Below are positions 1 through 10,610 of a stretch of DNA of 64,000 nt, piece by piece. The DNA comes from Henckelia pumila (taxonomy: Eukaryota; Streptophyta; Magnoliopsida; Lamiales; Gesneriaceae), in NCBI RefSeq assembly GCF_033568475.1, contig NC_133121.1:127752375-127816374 (forward strand). Direction: 5' to 3'. The notes below the pieces were generated by a model. That model ran no database searches. It had not been told where the DNA came from and saw nothing but the letters and a program-made list of their open reading frames with translations. Each line of letters opens with the position of its first letter. Positions within the stretch are counted from its first letter, which is position 1. The position numbers were made by a program, and so were the translations under genes.

Positions 1-357
1 ATATTTGTTAGTCTAAAGAATTATTAATCTATGATATTGAGGGGCTATATATAGAGTCACATAAGGAAGTACGAATAATTATTATCTTATTAATCTATCG
101 AATTATTATTTTAGCAAGATGACCCAATTGAGGATCGGGAAAATATATTATCTATCTTAAATACGTTATTAATTTATCTAATATTAACTTAAAGATATTT
201 TACTAATATATATTATCAATTGTAATATCAAACTATAGTTATTTTTGTGTAAATACTCCAAATTGTACGTAATGTTTTTTGTTCATAGTTATCAATAAAT
301 ATACGAAATGACCAGATTAAATAGTAGGGATAAATTATATAATTGTATACCTAAAAT

Positions 358-659
358 TAATGGAAAATTGATTTTTTTTAACTATTTTTCCGTGATTTTG
401 GTTTCGTATTAAGTTATTAGATTTCAGCCTTTGTTTGTTACCTTTGTTTTATTTTTTCGGTTTCCTTTTGAAAATTTTAGTTTTTTTTTTTCTGATTTAA
501 CTGCCTTGACGAAATATTGACGTGTGTAATGTTTTGATAAAAAAAATATTCAAGTTTCCAAAAATCAAAAAATACAAGACTAATAATGAAATTTAATAAT
601 ATAGGAAATCAAAATCAAGAAACAGAAACACACAAGATCAAAATTTTAATTTTCCATAA
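358..659. mobile_element. Foldback/MITE-like inverted repeat
   Basis: The ends are imperfect inverted repeats: TAATGGAAAATT on the left against AATTTTCCATAA on the right, and the similarity continues inward for about 50 bases. The interior is AT-rich and non-coding. No clear target-site duplication was read, so the exact borders are approximate. Confidence 0.45.
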
Positions 660-720
660 ATGAGGACTAAGCCGTTTCCGAGTGACCAAATAACATTTTG
701 CATATAAAATTTTACGAGTG

Positions 721-856
721 ATGCTACATGTACACGGAGGGTTACATAAATATCTTTAATATATGTATTTTGGAAATAGTTTTTTCAAATAAAGTGGAGG
801 GATAATTTTGTAATTTCATGTGTAGTCATGTGTAACTCAATATGTACATGTAGCAT
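721..856. mobile_element. Short MITE (136 bp)
   Basis: A 13-bp perfect terminal inverted repeat is visible: ATGCTACATGTAC at the left end and GTACATGTAGCAT at the right. A weaker match (GTTAC/GTAAC) follows inside. There is no coding capacity and the superfamily is not assigned. Confidence 0.6.
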
Positions 857-1399
857 TTCCCAAATACTAGGCTAGCTTAGTCAAATATTACCTTCTCATT
901 AATTTGAAAATGCGAAACATTACTAGATTTCTCATGCAAGACATTAATACATTCTGGCCGGCATATATATCACGACTTCGATCGATCGGCTAGCGTGTAC
1001 TATAAATGATGGCCTCAGACTTAATAATAACAAAATATAGTGCTAAGAATAAGATTATGGCATACAAAGCATACAGCGAGAAAGTTTGGTGAATATTTAT
1101 TTCACGGATCCATATTTGGACAACATGTAGCTTTCAATGATCCATCATACTCAATAGTGTTTCAATGCAGCTCACTTGGGTTGTTTATTTTCGATATATA
1201 TGAGTGTGTTCTTTATGAAAACTTCATCGATCGTCTGCATAGTTTCCCAACCAGTATATCAATTTTTTATTTTTTTAATTTTTTTTTACTCATCAACTTA
1301 CATGCATGTGCTCCCTTCCAGATACAAATTAGCTAGGTGGCACGTGCTAATTTATGTAGAAAATAATCACAAGTTAGCTAGAAGAAAATATTATATGTG

Positions 1400-2584
1400 A
1401 TGAGAGATTGCTGCAGTTCTGGGACGGAGCTGCGGCGAAAAGGGCCTTGGACTGCTGAAGAAGACGAACTGCTAGCGAATTATATTCGTACTCACGGGGA
1501 AGGCCCCTGGAAGTGCTTGCCCCATAGGGCTGGTACGTATTAATTTACATATATTCAGGTAGTGTTTGCAACTTTTAAAAATAAATGATTATGAAGATTC
1601 TCTTTATAAATTTGTGAAGAAAATCTCCATAATCACTTATTTTTAGAGGTTGCAAACACTACTTCAATATCCTTGATTAAATATTCTATTTGCACTCATA
1701 TCTCGCCATATATGTACGTACGTGCCTCATGCATATATATATACATGTACTACTGATACAATCATATAATTCTTGTCGAATATGAAGGGCTGCTTAGGTG
1801 TGGAAAGAGCTGCAGGCTTAGATGGTTGAACTATTTGAGACCCGATATCAGGAGAGGTAACATCACTCCGGATGAAGAAGACATCATCATTAGAATGCAC
1901 ATGCTGCTCGGGAACCGGTGGTCCCTCATTGCTGGTCGTCTTCCCGGTAGAACCGATAATGAGATCAAGAACTACTGGAACACCCATCTTTGTAAGAAAA
2001 TGAAGTTCAAAGGCACTCTCCTCCCTCTCGGAAGTACACACCAGCTACAGTACTTCAGGCACGGTGAAAATGACAAGGGCGATATCCACGATACACACGT
2101 CGATGGTGAAGGTCATGTTTATGATAATGAGCCCAAGTACAAGAAATGCCGTAGCGTGGAAAGTACGGAGAGTGTTAAAATTTATACTCCTAAACCAATT
2201 CGAATCAGTACTACTAATTGTAGTTCAAGAGTCGAAGTTTGGACCCCGAAGCCGATTAGGGTTACGGCTTCTTGTTTATCGAAGACGCCGATGTATGCGA
2301 GTAATGTCACTTCTGCTATGGGGAATGACGAGGATAATTCTTGTAATGGGCGTGGTGAAAACTGCAAGCTAATTGAGGAAGTTCATAAATTCTTTGATAA
2401 CGAAGATGATCTTCAAGAGCAAAATCACTGCTATGAGATTTGTACGGATCATCGTTTGGGGATTGCTGATGGACGTTGGAAAGTTTCACATCAAGGGAAT
2501 GCAGAAAACTTAGTCAATGATGAGCCCAAGACTCTAGAGATGGTTTATCAAGAGTATTTGCAATTACTCCATAGACAAGATTGA
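1400..2584 (+). CDS. R2R3-MYB transcription factor, two exons
   Basis: The exons are 1400-1532 and 1788-2584, giving 309 aa. The intron has GT and AG borders and splits a Gly codon at the usual first MYB intron position, inside R2 ([15 protein letters not shown]). R2 spans about residues 13-64 and R3 about 67-115. R3 carries the bHLH-partner signature D-I-x2-R-x3-L-x6-L-x3-R at 76-95, with Ile in place of the first Leu, which in this family marks binding to R/B-like bHLH partners. The second intron usual in R2R3-MYB genes is absent. The C-terminal region is acidic and has two copies of TPKPIR (178-183 and 197-202). Their place resembles the subgroup 5 (TT2-type) motif region, but the motif is not the canonical one, so the subgroup and any anthocyanin/proanthocyanidin role are only a guess. 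The MYB DNA-binding assignment itself is secure. Confidence 0.9.
1559..1662. mobile_element. Hairpin MITE inside the MYB intron
   Basis: The 104-bp segment begins GTAGTGTTTGCAAC and ends GTTGCAAACACTAC. The two arms match for about 40 bases with few mismatches, around a short loop. The TAGTGTTTG-type end suggests a hAT-derived element. No clean 8-bp target-site duplication was found. It fills about 40% of the 255-bp intron and would fold into a strong hairpin in the pre-mRNA. Confidence 0.65.
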
Positions 2585-2688
2585 TTTGGCCCGTTGATTC
2601 TTCATATATTAATTTAGATCCTTAGCTTCGATCATGTTAATTTGATAAAGCAAACATTATGCAACAAATCAATCATTTGTTCTGATTT

Positions 2689-3335
2689 TGTTGGAAAAAA
2701 ATTGTTTGACAATTGTTGTTGGAATAAAGGTGATGAATGAGACATTCATGCTCACAGTCCCACATTGGTAAAATGTGACAATAAATGTCTACATATATAG
2801 CCTAAATTGAGACAATGGGTTGAGATCCCAAGGGGTACCCATGTTTGTTAAAGGGAGCGGGCCTAGACTACGTTAGGTTTGAACCATTAGCCACACGCGC
2901 GCCGGCCGGCCGGCGCTGGGCTTTAACATGATATAACTTTTTTGGACAAAAAAAATCAATTAAATATTTTATTTTTGCTTCCGAATCAGTGCAACCATTC
3001 AGCCCGAAACAGTGCAACTTTTCACAAACGGACGCGACCTTTTGGTCCGAACCAGTGCGTCATTTCGGCTGAACAGGTGCGTCTCTTCAGACCAAACCAT
3101 TGCGTCGAAGTGCTTCGGTTTTGAGTCTGAGTTTCTAAAACACTTTGAAGTGTTCGAAGTGCTTCGGTTTTGTAGTGCTACTAATCGAAGTTGTAGATAG
3201 CGTTCTATCTTGGGAGACACTTTGATCAACCCGTAAGCACCTAGGCGGGCAAATTTGTCTTAAAGATAAAGAGTCAAACTCTCGGCCCGCTATCGTCTCT
3301 GTTGCTGCGTGCATGCTGTTGAAAAGTTCGTAACA
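2689..3335. mobile_element. Solo LTR, Ty1/copia-like (647 bp)
   Basis: It begins TGTTGG and ends AACA, and is flanked by a perfect 5-bp target-site duplication GATTT (2684-2688 and 3336-3340). No internal retroelement domain lies next to it, so this is a solo LTR left by recombination. The copia assignment rests on the TGTTG...CAACA style of the termini and the LTR-like text before the end. It sits 105 bp beyond the MYB stop codon and could reach into the 3' UTR. Confidence 0.75.
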
Positions 3336-3340
3336 GATTT

Positions 3341-4710
3341 AATGTTATCATGTGAAAATGATGTTGTTGAGTTCTTGTTAACATAAGAGTAGTACCCTAA
3401 TACAAGATCCAACGTTCAAAATTGATTTAGACATATGTGATTTGTATTATTCTAAGTTTATTTATCTGTTATCATTGAGAAATAATGTGGTTAACTTAGA
3501 ATAAGTTTAGTACCTTAATACAAAATTCAAGGTGTAAAAATTGATTTGGACATACGTGGTCCAGAAAACTATATGAACTCAACTTAATAAAAAAATAAAT
3601 TGAACTCTTGGACGTGTAGGACGAGGATTCAACCCTTATACCAACATCTCATTATTAACATTACTAAAAAAACGGATTTAATTACCTCAATTTGCTTACT
3701 GAAATCATAGCATCCTCCTTCGATAACCAAAGAGGATAATGCATGGTTAAGGATCGATGAGATACTGGTTTAAGGGTAATACATTGACAGTGCATCTAAA
3801 TATCTAATTTTAATTTGATTATGTTGAATCCATATATTTTCATGACCCTCAGCTATCCAAGCCAATTTTGAATAATCATATTATATTTGGTGTTGGGATA
3901 CTTATGTTATTCTAGCATGAACTCAATACATCGCATGGTCGTAATGTGTTCCCTCTTCTTTTCTCTATTTCAGTGATGATATTATTCCATCACCCGCGTG
4001 CATTATGATCCTGTATTTATACCATTTCTGATTCCACCAAAGGTCAAGAAGATCTTTTCGTTCTTGTACGTAGAGCGTATATAAAGATAAACTACGCACA
4101 ACACTAAATACTTTTTCTTAGTAATGGAGGCGTAAATGTAGTAATCTAGCTCGAACTTGAAGAAATGGGCATGCTGCACTTGCCTTACTTTTCTTTATTG
4201 TAGATAGAACCAGAGCCAAAAGTTTGAAGAGGTGTTACAGAAGTAAAAATAGAACTGCAGTGAAAATTGTAGAAGTCACGGGGTTCGTGAGGAATAGGTA
4301 GTGAGATCGATTAAACATTTTGTCGAGTAACTTATGGGGCACCAACTATGTTTGAGATTACCAAAAGTCTTGCCATTTCTTCTTGGACAAATTGCATCAC
4401 CACCCAAGTAAGGACTTCTCCTACAGAACAGAACAATTTCGACAATAATTATGAAGGGGACGCAACAGCAGAGAGATGATGGGAGATTAAGAAAGAAGTT
4501 CTGCGTTGCAGAAAAAAACATATACAACAATGAAAATGGGCACAGCATTGAACAACATAATTGCAGAAGCTAAATCACAAAAATCTCCACAAAATTCCAC
4601 CCAAATACAGAAACCGACAGGAAGAGTAATTGCATAGGTACAAAGTACAACACTCGGGCAACGTTTGTCATACGTAGATAGCCCACACAAACAAATAATT
4701 ATCTACGCGT
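3341..4710. other. Spacer between solo LTR and small membrane-protein gene
   Basis: No gene is recognised. The part next to 4710 is probably the 3' UTR of the minus-strand gene at 4711-4974. Minus-strand open frames at 4276-4690 show no family features and are treated as chance. Confidence 0.4.
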
Positions 4711-4974
4711 TCACAGAGGAGTACGTGTAGTACTAGTAGCAGCAGCAGTAGTAGTGGGGAGGTTATCGGCGGTGGGGCGGTATGAATCGGCGGCGAAAGA
4801 GGGTTGCTTGGTGAGCATAAGGGGGCGGCCCTTGGACTCTTCATCGGTGGAGAGGTTGATGCAGGAGCAACGCTCCAGTGAAGCGAAGAACGCGGTGGCG
4901 ACACCGGCCCCCACCCAGCAGGCCGCGCGGTCCAGCTTCTCGCACTTCTTGGGTCCGCATCTGCTCTCAGCCAT
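4711..4974 (-). CDS. Small conserved plant protein, probable single membrane segment
   Basis: The 87-aa product is intronless. The N-terminus is basic and Cys-rich ([19 protein letters not shown]), followed by a hydrophobic stretch of about 15 residues ([17 protein letters not shown]) and a CSCINL motif. The C-terminal half is Ser/Thr/Ala-rich and low in complexity. From memory, similar short uncharacterised proteins occur across flowering plants, with conservation mainly in the first ~45 residues; no function is known to me. The start is the first ATG of the frame. The reading is preferred over a longer minus-strand frame through the same DNA (4668-5234) because only this one has a compact conserved-looking N-terminus. 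It is divergent from the tRNA-Gly gene, with 285 bp between them. Confidence 0.65.
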   Translation of the reverse strand: MAESRCGPKKCEKLDRAACWVGAGVATAFFASLERCSCINLSTDEESKGRPLMLTKQPSFAADSYRPTADNLPTTTAAATSTTRTPL

Positions 4975-5259
4975 TTCGTTTTGGGACTTTTTTTTTGCCC
5001 TAAATTAATTCGGACACAAAAATGGGAAATCAATTTGCCGGAGCGGGATAAATACAGCCCAAAATCGGATGTGTGGTTTCGGTGATGCGTACAAGAAGCA
5101 GAAGTCAAAAGTGGCGATGGCTTTTCGTGGGGATTATTGATTTTAATTTTTAACAAATCTTCTTGTAAATACCAAATGGCCGGAGAGACGAAAGATGCAA
5201 ACCAAAGGGATATGGTTATTAAATAAATAAACATGTTTCCACCTTGTTCATAACAAGCA

Positions 5260-5330
5260 GCGCATCTAGTGTAGTGGTATCATAGTACCCTCCCACGGTA
5301 CTGACCGGGGTTCGATTCCCCGGATGCGCA
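5260..5330 (+). tRNA. trnG-CCC: tRNA-Gly (anticodon CCC)
   Basis: The 71-nt gene is complete. The acceptor arm GCGCATC pairs with GATGCGC and the discriminator is A. The anticodon stem GTACC/GGTAC closes the 7-nt loop CTCCCAC, so the anticodon is CCC. The T arm has GGTTCGATTCC, which is also the B box. There is no intron. A T-run follows at about 5335-5342 and serves as a pol III terminator. No CCA is encoded, as expected for a nuclear gene. Confidence 0.95.
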
Positions 5331-5800
5331 GTTTCATTTTTTCCCCATTTTTGCTCCTTTTCTTTTGGGCCGATGATGATTGATAGCCCGTTTTCCATTT
5401 TTATGTTGGGCCGAAGATGATTGATAATGATAGCCCATTTTCCGGTTATATTTGACTCTAGCAGAAGATGAGAGAATAAAATTTAAATCGATGTTTGGTG
5501 CATTCATTTGAAAATTTAGGGTTCTTTTCTTGAGCAAGAGGTGGATAGCTAAGGTGAGATTGCTTACAGAAACCGTTATACGTATGAAAAATTATTGAAA
5601 AAACAACAAATTATATACTAACTTTTTATTTTGATTCTATTTAATTCATTAAAACAATGATTATACTTTTTTTTTTTAACACAGTTAATAGGTCTAGTGA
5701 AAAAAATAGTACCGAATATAATATAAACTTATATATTTGAAATAAATAAAAAAATAAAACGCATATATAATCAAAATAGACGCAGTAAAATTTAAGTTCT

Positions 5801-5971
5801 TAATACCTCAATTAGGTTTAATTCAACCTATTTTATGGATATGACCCCCAGTTTCCAACGATAGATCTAATGTTTTATGATTTTTTACGTCAACAATATA
5901 TCATTAATTACGTCTATGTGTATAAATACGAACCATATTCCCATTTTTATAAGATCTCATTAACCAATCAG
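5801..5971 (+). repeat. Dispersed ~165-bp repeat, copy A
   Basis: It shares with the segment at 12541-12698 the core CAACAATATAT-ATTAATTACG-CTATGTGTA and flanking matches over about 130 bases. The reverse complement matches 18221-18375 and 39284-39448. It ends near CTCATTAACCAATCAG, the complement of which opens the two minus-strand copies. It is non-coding and the class is unknown. Confidence 0.6.
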
Positions 5972-7423
5972 CGCACAACAAGCTACACGATTTCACGTTT
6001 AAAAAATCATTAAAAAAATTTTAGGTAGTTTGAGTCAACACTTGGCCGCAGAGTTATTGGAATTTACTGACCAAACAAACAACTGAAGGTCCACAAGACA
6101 CGTGCCCAAAAGCCTTTGCTGAATCAGCCATAAGTTGAAACTATGTCCTGCTTATCTTGTTTTTTCACTTTTCCCAATCACTCCAATTATATCCCCAAGA
6201 CAAATATTTCTTCCTCGAAAACAACATTTTCTCTTTTGTTCTAATTATACCTTAAAAAAAAGAATAAGGTAATTTTCAGTGCTTACTAAAATTTATTTTA
6301 TTATATAAACGAATAATCAAAAATATTTGCAATTTCATAATACGCGATAAAAATAACCACTAATTGATTCATAATGATTTCAATGTTCAACCATGAAAAA
6401 TAGGATATATATAAAAAGTGATATATTATATATATATATAATCGTTATTTTTTATGGTAAAATCATTATTTAATTTACATTATGTACTTTTTTCAGTTAA
6501 AATAGATATCATTAATTGATAATCAATTGAGAACCTATAACGTGATTTAAAAAAAAAAAAAAAGAATTGAATCCTCAAAGATAAATCCTCAATACAAATA
6601 TTTGTCACTCGACACTCGGCATTTACTATTTGACAAGGCGTAGCCCCACATATTTGACAGGGGAGTAGCTTCTATGTGGGCAAAGCCCCACATATGTATT
6701 TTTTAAATTATATTATTTTACCTATAAATTTTTTTCGTAGCAAAAAAATTTTAACATAGGAAGAATATTATATTTAATTATTTTAAATAGGTAGAAACTT
6801 TTTTAAATAGTTAAGTTTAAAACTAAAAAATATATGTTTTGATTACTGCAAATATTAATTACGTTTTTCCATCTATGGAAACTTTTTAAAATAGTTATTC
6901 CCTGCTATTTAAATTTTTATTAATATTAGTATCGAATTGTACGCAATACAATATGTTTTTGCGTACACGCATTGCATGTTTGTCCGGTTCGTTTTTGTGT
7001 ATACGTTTGCGTTCATGTACATTTTGTTTTTTATTAAATAATTGTAAAAAAATAAAATAAAATATTAAATCATTGTAATAAGAATTAAAAATAAAGATGT
7101 TACACCAACATACCAACTTGGTGTGACTTCACACTTAATATAATTGAAGAGAATATATACAATGGTGTTAATGTAAATTTTATATGAAAAATAAATATAA
7201 TACTACAACTCATAACTAATAACATGCATGTGGCATGGATCTTAAGGAAGAAAAAAATTTCATAAGGCAAGAGTTTTTTTTTTTTTTTTTTGAAGGCATA
7301 AGACGAGTTGAAAATAACTTATAAAACTAACTTGCAATAGTGTGTAATAAAATGTATCGTTTAACTTTTATTCTGTTCATTCATGTGGATGCAGTCAACC
7401 TCCCAAATTACTCAATTTTTAGA

Positions 7424-7544
7424 TAGTGTATTGGAGAACTTGTAGGAAGCAATTCTCAACTTTTCATTAACAAAATTTAATAAATTTTAAAATTTTGTTA
7501 ATGAAAAGTTGAAAAATATTTCCTAAAAACTCTCTCAAACATTA
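7424..7544. mobile_element. hAT-like hairpin MITE (121 bp)
   Basis: The left arm starts TAGTGTATTGGAGA and the right arm ends TCTCTCAAACATTA. Inside, CAACTTTTCATTAACAAAAT is followed after a few bases by its complement. The arms span almost the whole element. No clear target-site duplication was read. Confidence 0.6.
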
Positions 7545-8187
7545 CATCAAAAACATCCCTTGTGAATTTCCTAAGACACGAAAAAAAATTCTCATTTTTG
7601 TCTACTTTGCAATAATTAAATACGCTTTTGTTATTTAGAAATTGTCGGGAAAAGCCGTTTGAATTCGGTGAAATATTTCATTCACACAAGTAAAATGAAG
7701 TGATTGGTTGAATATAGAGGCTGAGTCATGATAATAATATTGGATCCTATCGCAATATAATAATCTTAAGTAAGATATAAGATTAACGCTACTTTGACAA
7801 TTATGTTGGTACTAGCAATTCGTTAGTGATAGGTCATTTTCATTGCAAAACTATGTCCAAAAAAAAAAAATTATCATCCAACGGGACAAACACAATGCCA
7901 ATAAAGATAATATTTATTAATAATATTACCAAGAAAAAAAAAAGATGGTCCAAAATACTTTTTTCCCACTCAATTGTTTTTGTTAAAAGATATGACTATC
8001 TAAGGGATTCGAAATTATAACCATAATATGATTTAATGATTTGTTTGTATTTAAAGAAAAATAATAATGTTGGGTATTGTGTATTTTGAACATATTGCAT
8101 TTATGATTACAAGCTTTCATTACTGTTGAATACTATTATATTTTTTAGGTTCGTAACTACTATGATACAACATTTTTATTTATTTAT

Positions 8188-8365
8188 TCTATATTATAAA
8201 AGATGAGCATCTTATAGTAATAATTTGATAACACCAAAATAATTTATTTCAAAATTATCTTTTTTTGTCCAATATTTTGCTAAAAACTTCTCACTATCTC
8301 CATTATTTTTGTTTTAAAAAAACACGATCTCTTTTACACACGCAAAACGTGTCATTTTGCCCTAG
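8188..8365 (+). mobile_element. Mini-Helitron (non-autonomous)
   Basis: It starts TCTATATTATAAAAG and ends with the hairpin ACACGCAAAACGTGT followed by a short spacer and CTAG next to a T. TC at the 5' end, CTRR at the 3' end and a subterminal hairpin are the Helitron hallmarks. The 178-bp body is non-coding. Confidence 0.55.
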
Positions 8366-8630
8366 TATGAATAGTTTTTTTTTGTGTTCTACGTGGTTTC
8401 GATAAACAATTTTGTTATTTTATTAAAAAAACTCTGATGTTTGTATCAAAAATTTAAATTTAAATCTGCTTGGAAATTATTATTAAAAGTTGAATATTAT
8501 TATATATTCGTACTATAGTCACTATTCATTAGTTAATAATAAAATAACTTGAATAATTCATTTACCATCACATAATGATTATTTGTTTAATTTATTGAAA
8601 ATTTTAAACTTATGATACACATATTTTAGC

Positions 8631-8932
8631 AAAAAATAGTTTTTTTTTACTATTAACTTGTCCAGTTTTTTGTTTTGATTCATTAACTTTTTAGATTTTT
8701 GTTTTAATACACTGACTTATAGTTTTCGGCTATTTTGGTTCAACCATTGATGTAACATCAAAAAATATTGAAGTGATATCGAAAAATATTGTCGTGTCAA
8801 GCTGTCATATCAACAATTGAACCAAAATCACCGAAAATCAAAATTTAGTATATCAAAACCAAACTTTGAAAAGTTAAGACCAAAACAAAAAAAAAATAAA
8901 CAAGTTAATGAGCTAAAAAAACTTTTTTTTTT
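8631..8932. mobile_element. Foldback element (~300 bp)
   Basis: Two arms of about 110 bases are inverted copies of each other. Matching blocks are TTAACTTGT with ACAAGTTAA, and ATTTTGGTTCAA with TTGAACCAAAAT near the centre. The interior is non-coding. It is probably a Mutator-type or unclassified MITE, and the borders are approximate. Confidence 0.55.
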
Positions 8933-9312
8933 CATACTTAAGTATAAAAAAAAAAAGCTCGTGTGAGACTGTCAATTTTATGACCGATTTGATTCAAATT
9001 TATCAAAAAAATATCATATTTTTATTTTTATGATAAATTTGAATCAAATCGAATTCTCAGATCAATATAATAACCATGTAAAACTGTACGATACCAGACA
9101 TATATGGCTATACAGGCACAATGCTTGCTCTATTAATAGTTTAAACTAGACATCAAAGCATATATATTTGCGAGAATTGCAGGAATTAATTAATTATCAA
9201 AATTAATAGCTACGTCTACAAGTTGTGTGGGGGAAATAATAATAACTAAAGATAAATAAATAAAATATTTACTTTTTACCTCCGTAAAAAAGCAATAATA
9301 ATAATTTAATAG

Positions 9313-9512
9313 TCCACTGGGACATAGACGAGTTGGTAAGGCTTGAGTGACGTTGATTCGATCCTTGTGTGAAGCATATTCGCTGCTGAATTATTGTGAG
9401 ATATGCTTTGGAAATTGAATCATGTGCTACCGCTCGTGCACATCCCTCGATTTTTCTTTCGCATGAGTCAATGGACATATGAGAATGAGGTAAAGGGTAA
9501 GCCCTTTTAAAG
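9313..9512 (+). mobile_element. tRNA-derived SINE (200 bp) with 16-bp TSD
   Basis: A pol III A box (TAGACGAGTTGG, 9325-9336) and a B box (GTTGATTCGATCC, 9352-9364) are correctly ordered and spaced near the 5' end. The element is bounded by perfect 16-bp direct repeats AATAATAATTTAATAG at 9297-9312 and 9513-9528, the expected target-site duplication of a LINE-mobilised SINE. The tail ends near CCCTTTTAAAG. The perfect duplication suggests a fairly recent insertion. It lies about 250 bp upstream of the likely 5' UTR exon of the next gene. Confidence 0.8.
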
Positions 9513-9766
9513 AATAATAATTTAATAGCCCGACATCTCACCGGGAGACAGGAGCTCCTCACGCGACAACGTTGCACGTGAAAGATCGCAGTTAGCAAAA
9601 CTCCACTGGATGGATTGATGAGGCGAAAATATCCGAATTCTTCAAAATTCTGCTTGTTCAATTTCTGTAGAATCATCGGCAGCTTTTACAATTCATAATT
9701 CGGATCCGAACCACTTTGGAGCCCCCTGCTCTTTCACTGTTTCATCCTGTTTTCTATGATTCACAG

Positions 9767-10584
9767 GTTTCTATATGCCCTCTGCCATCGCTTATATGTA
9801 CATATCTGTGTGTATGTGTGGTGTTTGTCTTTAATGGCTGATTTTTGTTGGTAATTCTGCCATTTAAGATCTGGGTTTGCTGATTTATGTGGTCTGTTTG
9901 TTCTTTTCAATTGATCGCTAAGAGTTTTTCGTCGATAACTTAAAATTTGCATATAGGTGTGGTGATGAGGAGTTACATGCATGGAAGAATATTTGCGGTT
10001 TCTGTATCTGCTTGTTTCTCCTTCTTTGCTTTGGTTTTAGAACGATTCTACGTGACTTTGAGCCTCGGGATCTCGATGATTCTCTTTTTGATCTGTGATG
10101 TCTAATGCTGTCGAATTACTGCTAATTTCTGGATTTCTTTGATTTTGATTTATGAAGGCTTTTGTTTTTGGAATTCTTTTTTTTCTATTACGTAAAAACT
10201 TGTTTGTTTTGCTTGAATTGATGACAATTTACAGAAATTTTGGGTTTTTTTTAATCTATTTGTGGTGGACCTAGCATTACAATTAGCTTTCGAGTCTCCT
10301 AGAATTTTGGTGTAGTGTATTGTTCTTACCCAATTGAGAGGAGGGATCTTGAATAATTTGTTGAGGAGGCAAAGTCTCCATTTGAGAGCCTGGAGATTGG
10401 AATTTGTGGAGTGTTTCGAACCATGTTTATATCAGCTTATGTCGGAATTTATTGATTTTTTAAGTCTTGTGTAGTCTTATGTTGAAGTGCTTTGTATGAC
10501 ACCGATCCACTTTGCATTCATTTGTTCATCTCTTTTTTCAAGTGAAACTGCCTGTACCTTTTTACAAATGTTTTTCTTTTACAG
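9767..10584 (+). other. Probable 5' UTR intron of the gene at 10611
   Basis: TTCACAG/GTTTCT at 9766/9767 looks like a donor and TTTTACAG at 10577-10584 an acceptor, 26 bp before the start codon. The stretch between is T-rich and without a protein-like frame. Transcript evidence would be needed to confirm it. Confidence 0.5.
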
Positions 10585-10610
10585 TTTGTTTTTTGTAGCA
10601 TGAGCTTATA

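Larger units (their letters stand above)
1..1399. other. AT-rich upstream region of the MYB gene
   Basis: No gene is seen. The stretch holds two short inverted-repeat elements, listed separately. A TATA-like TATAAAT at 1011-1017 and a G-box CACGTG at 1341-1346 lie upstream of the MYB start. Short open frames here show no recognisable protein family. Confidence 0.5.
5331..9312. other. Gene-free AT-rich spacer with repeats
   Basis: About 4 kb without a recognisable gene. It holds the dispersed repeat copy at 5801-5971, a hAT-like hairpin at 7424-7544, a mini-Helitron at 8188-8365, a foldback element at 8631-8932 and a small palindrome at 8984-9051 with 19-bp arms. Open frames here are short and AT-driven. 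Confidence 0.5.

Noticed and set aside
1040-1336. 98-residue open frame upstream of the MYB gene
   Set aside because: It is rich in Phe, Ile and Tyr as expected from AT-rich DNA and has no recognisable domain.
4668-5234. 188-residue minus-strand open frame overlapping the small membrane-protein gene
   Set aside because: It has no family features and reads the conserved-looking 87-aa gene in another frame; Pro/Ser-rich low-complexity content is typical of a shadow frame.
9269-9676. 135-residue minus-strand open frame
   Set aside because: It runs antisense through the SINE and its target duplications and has no protein features.
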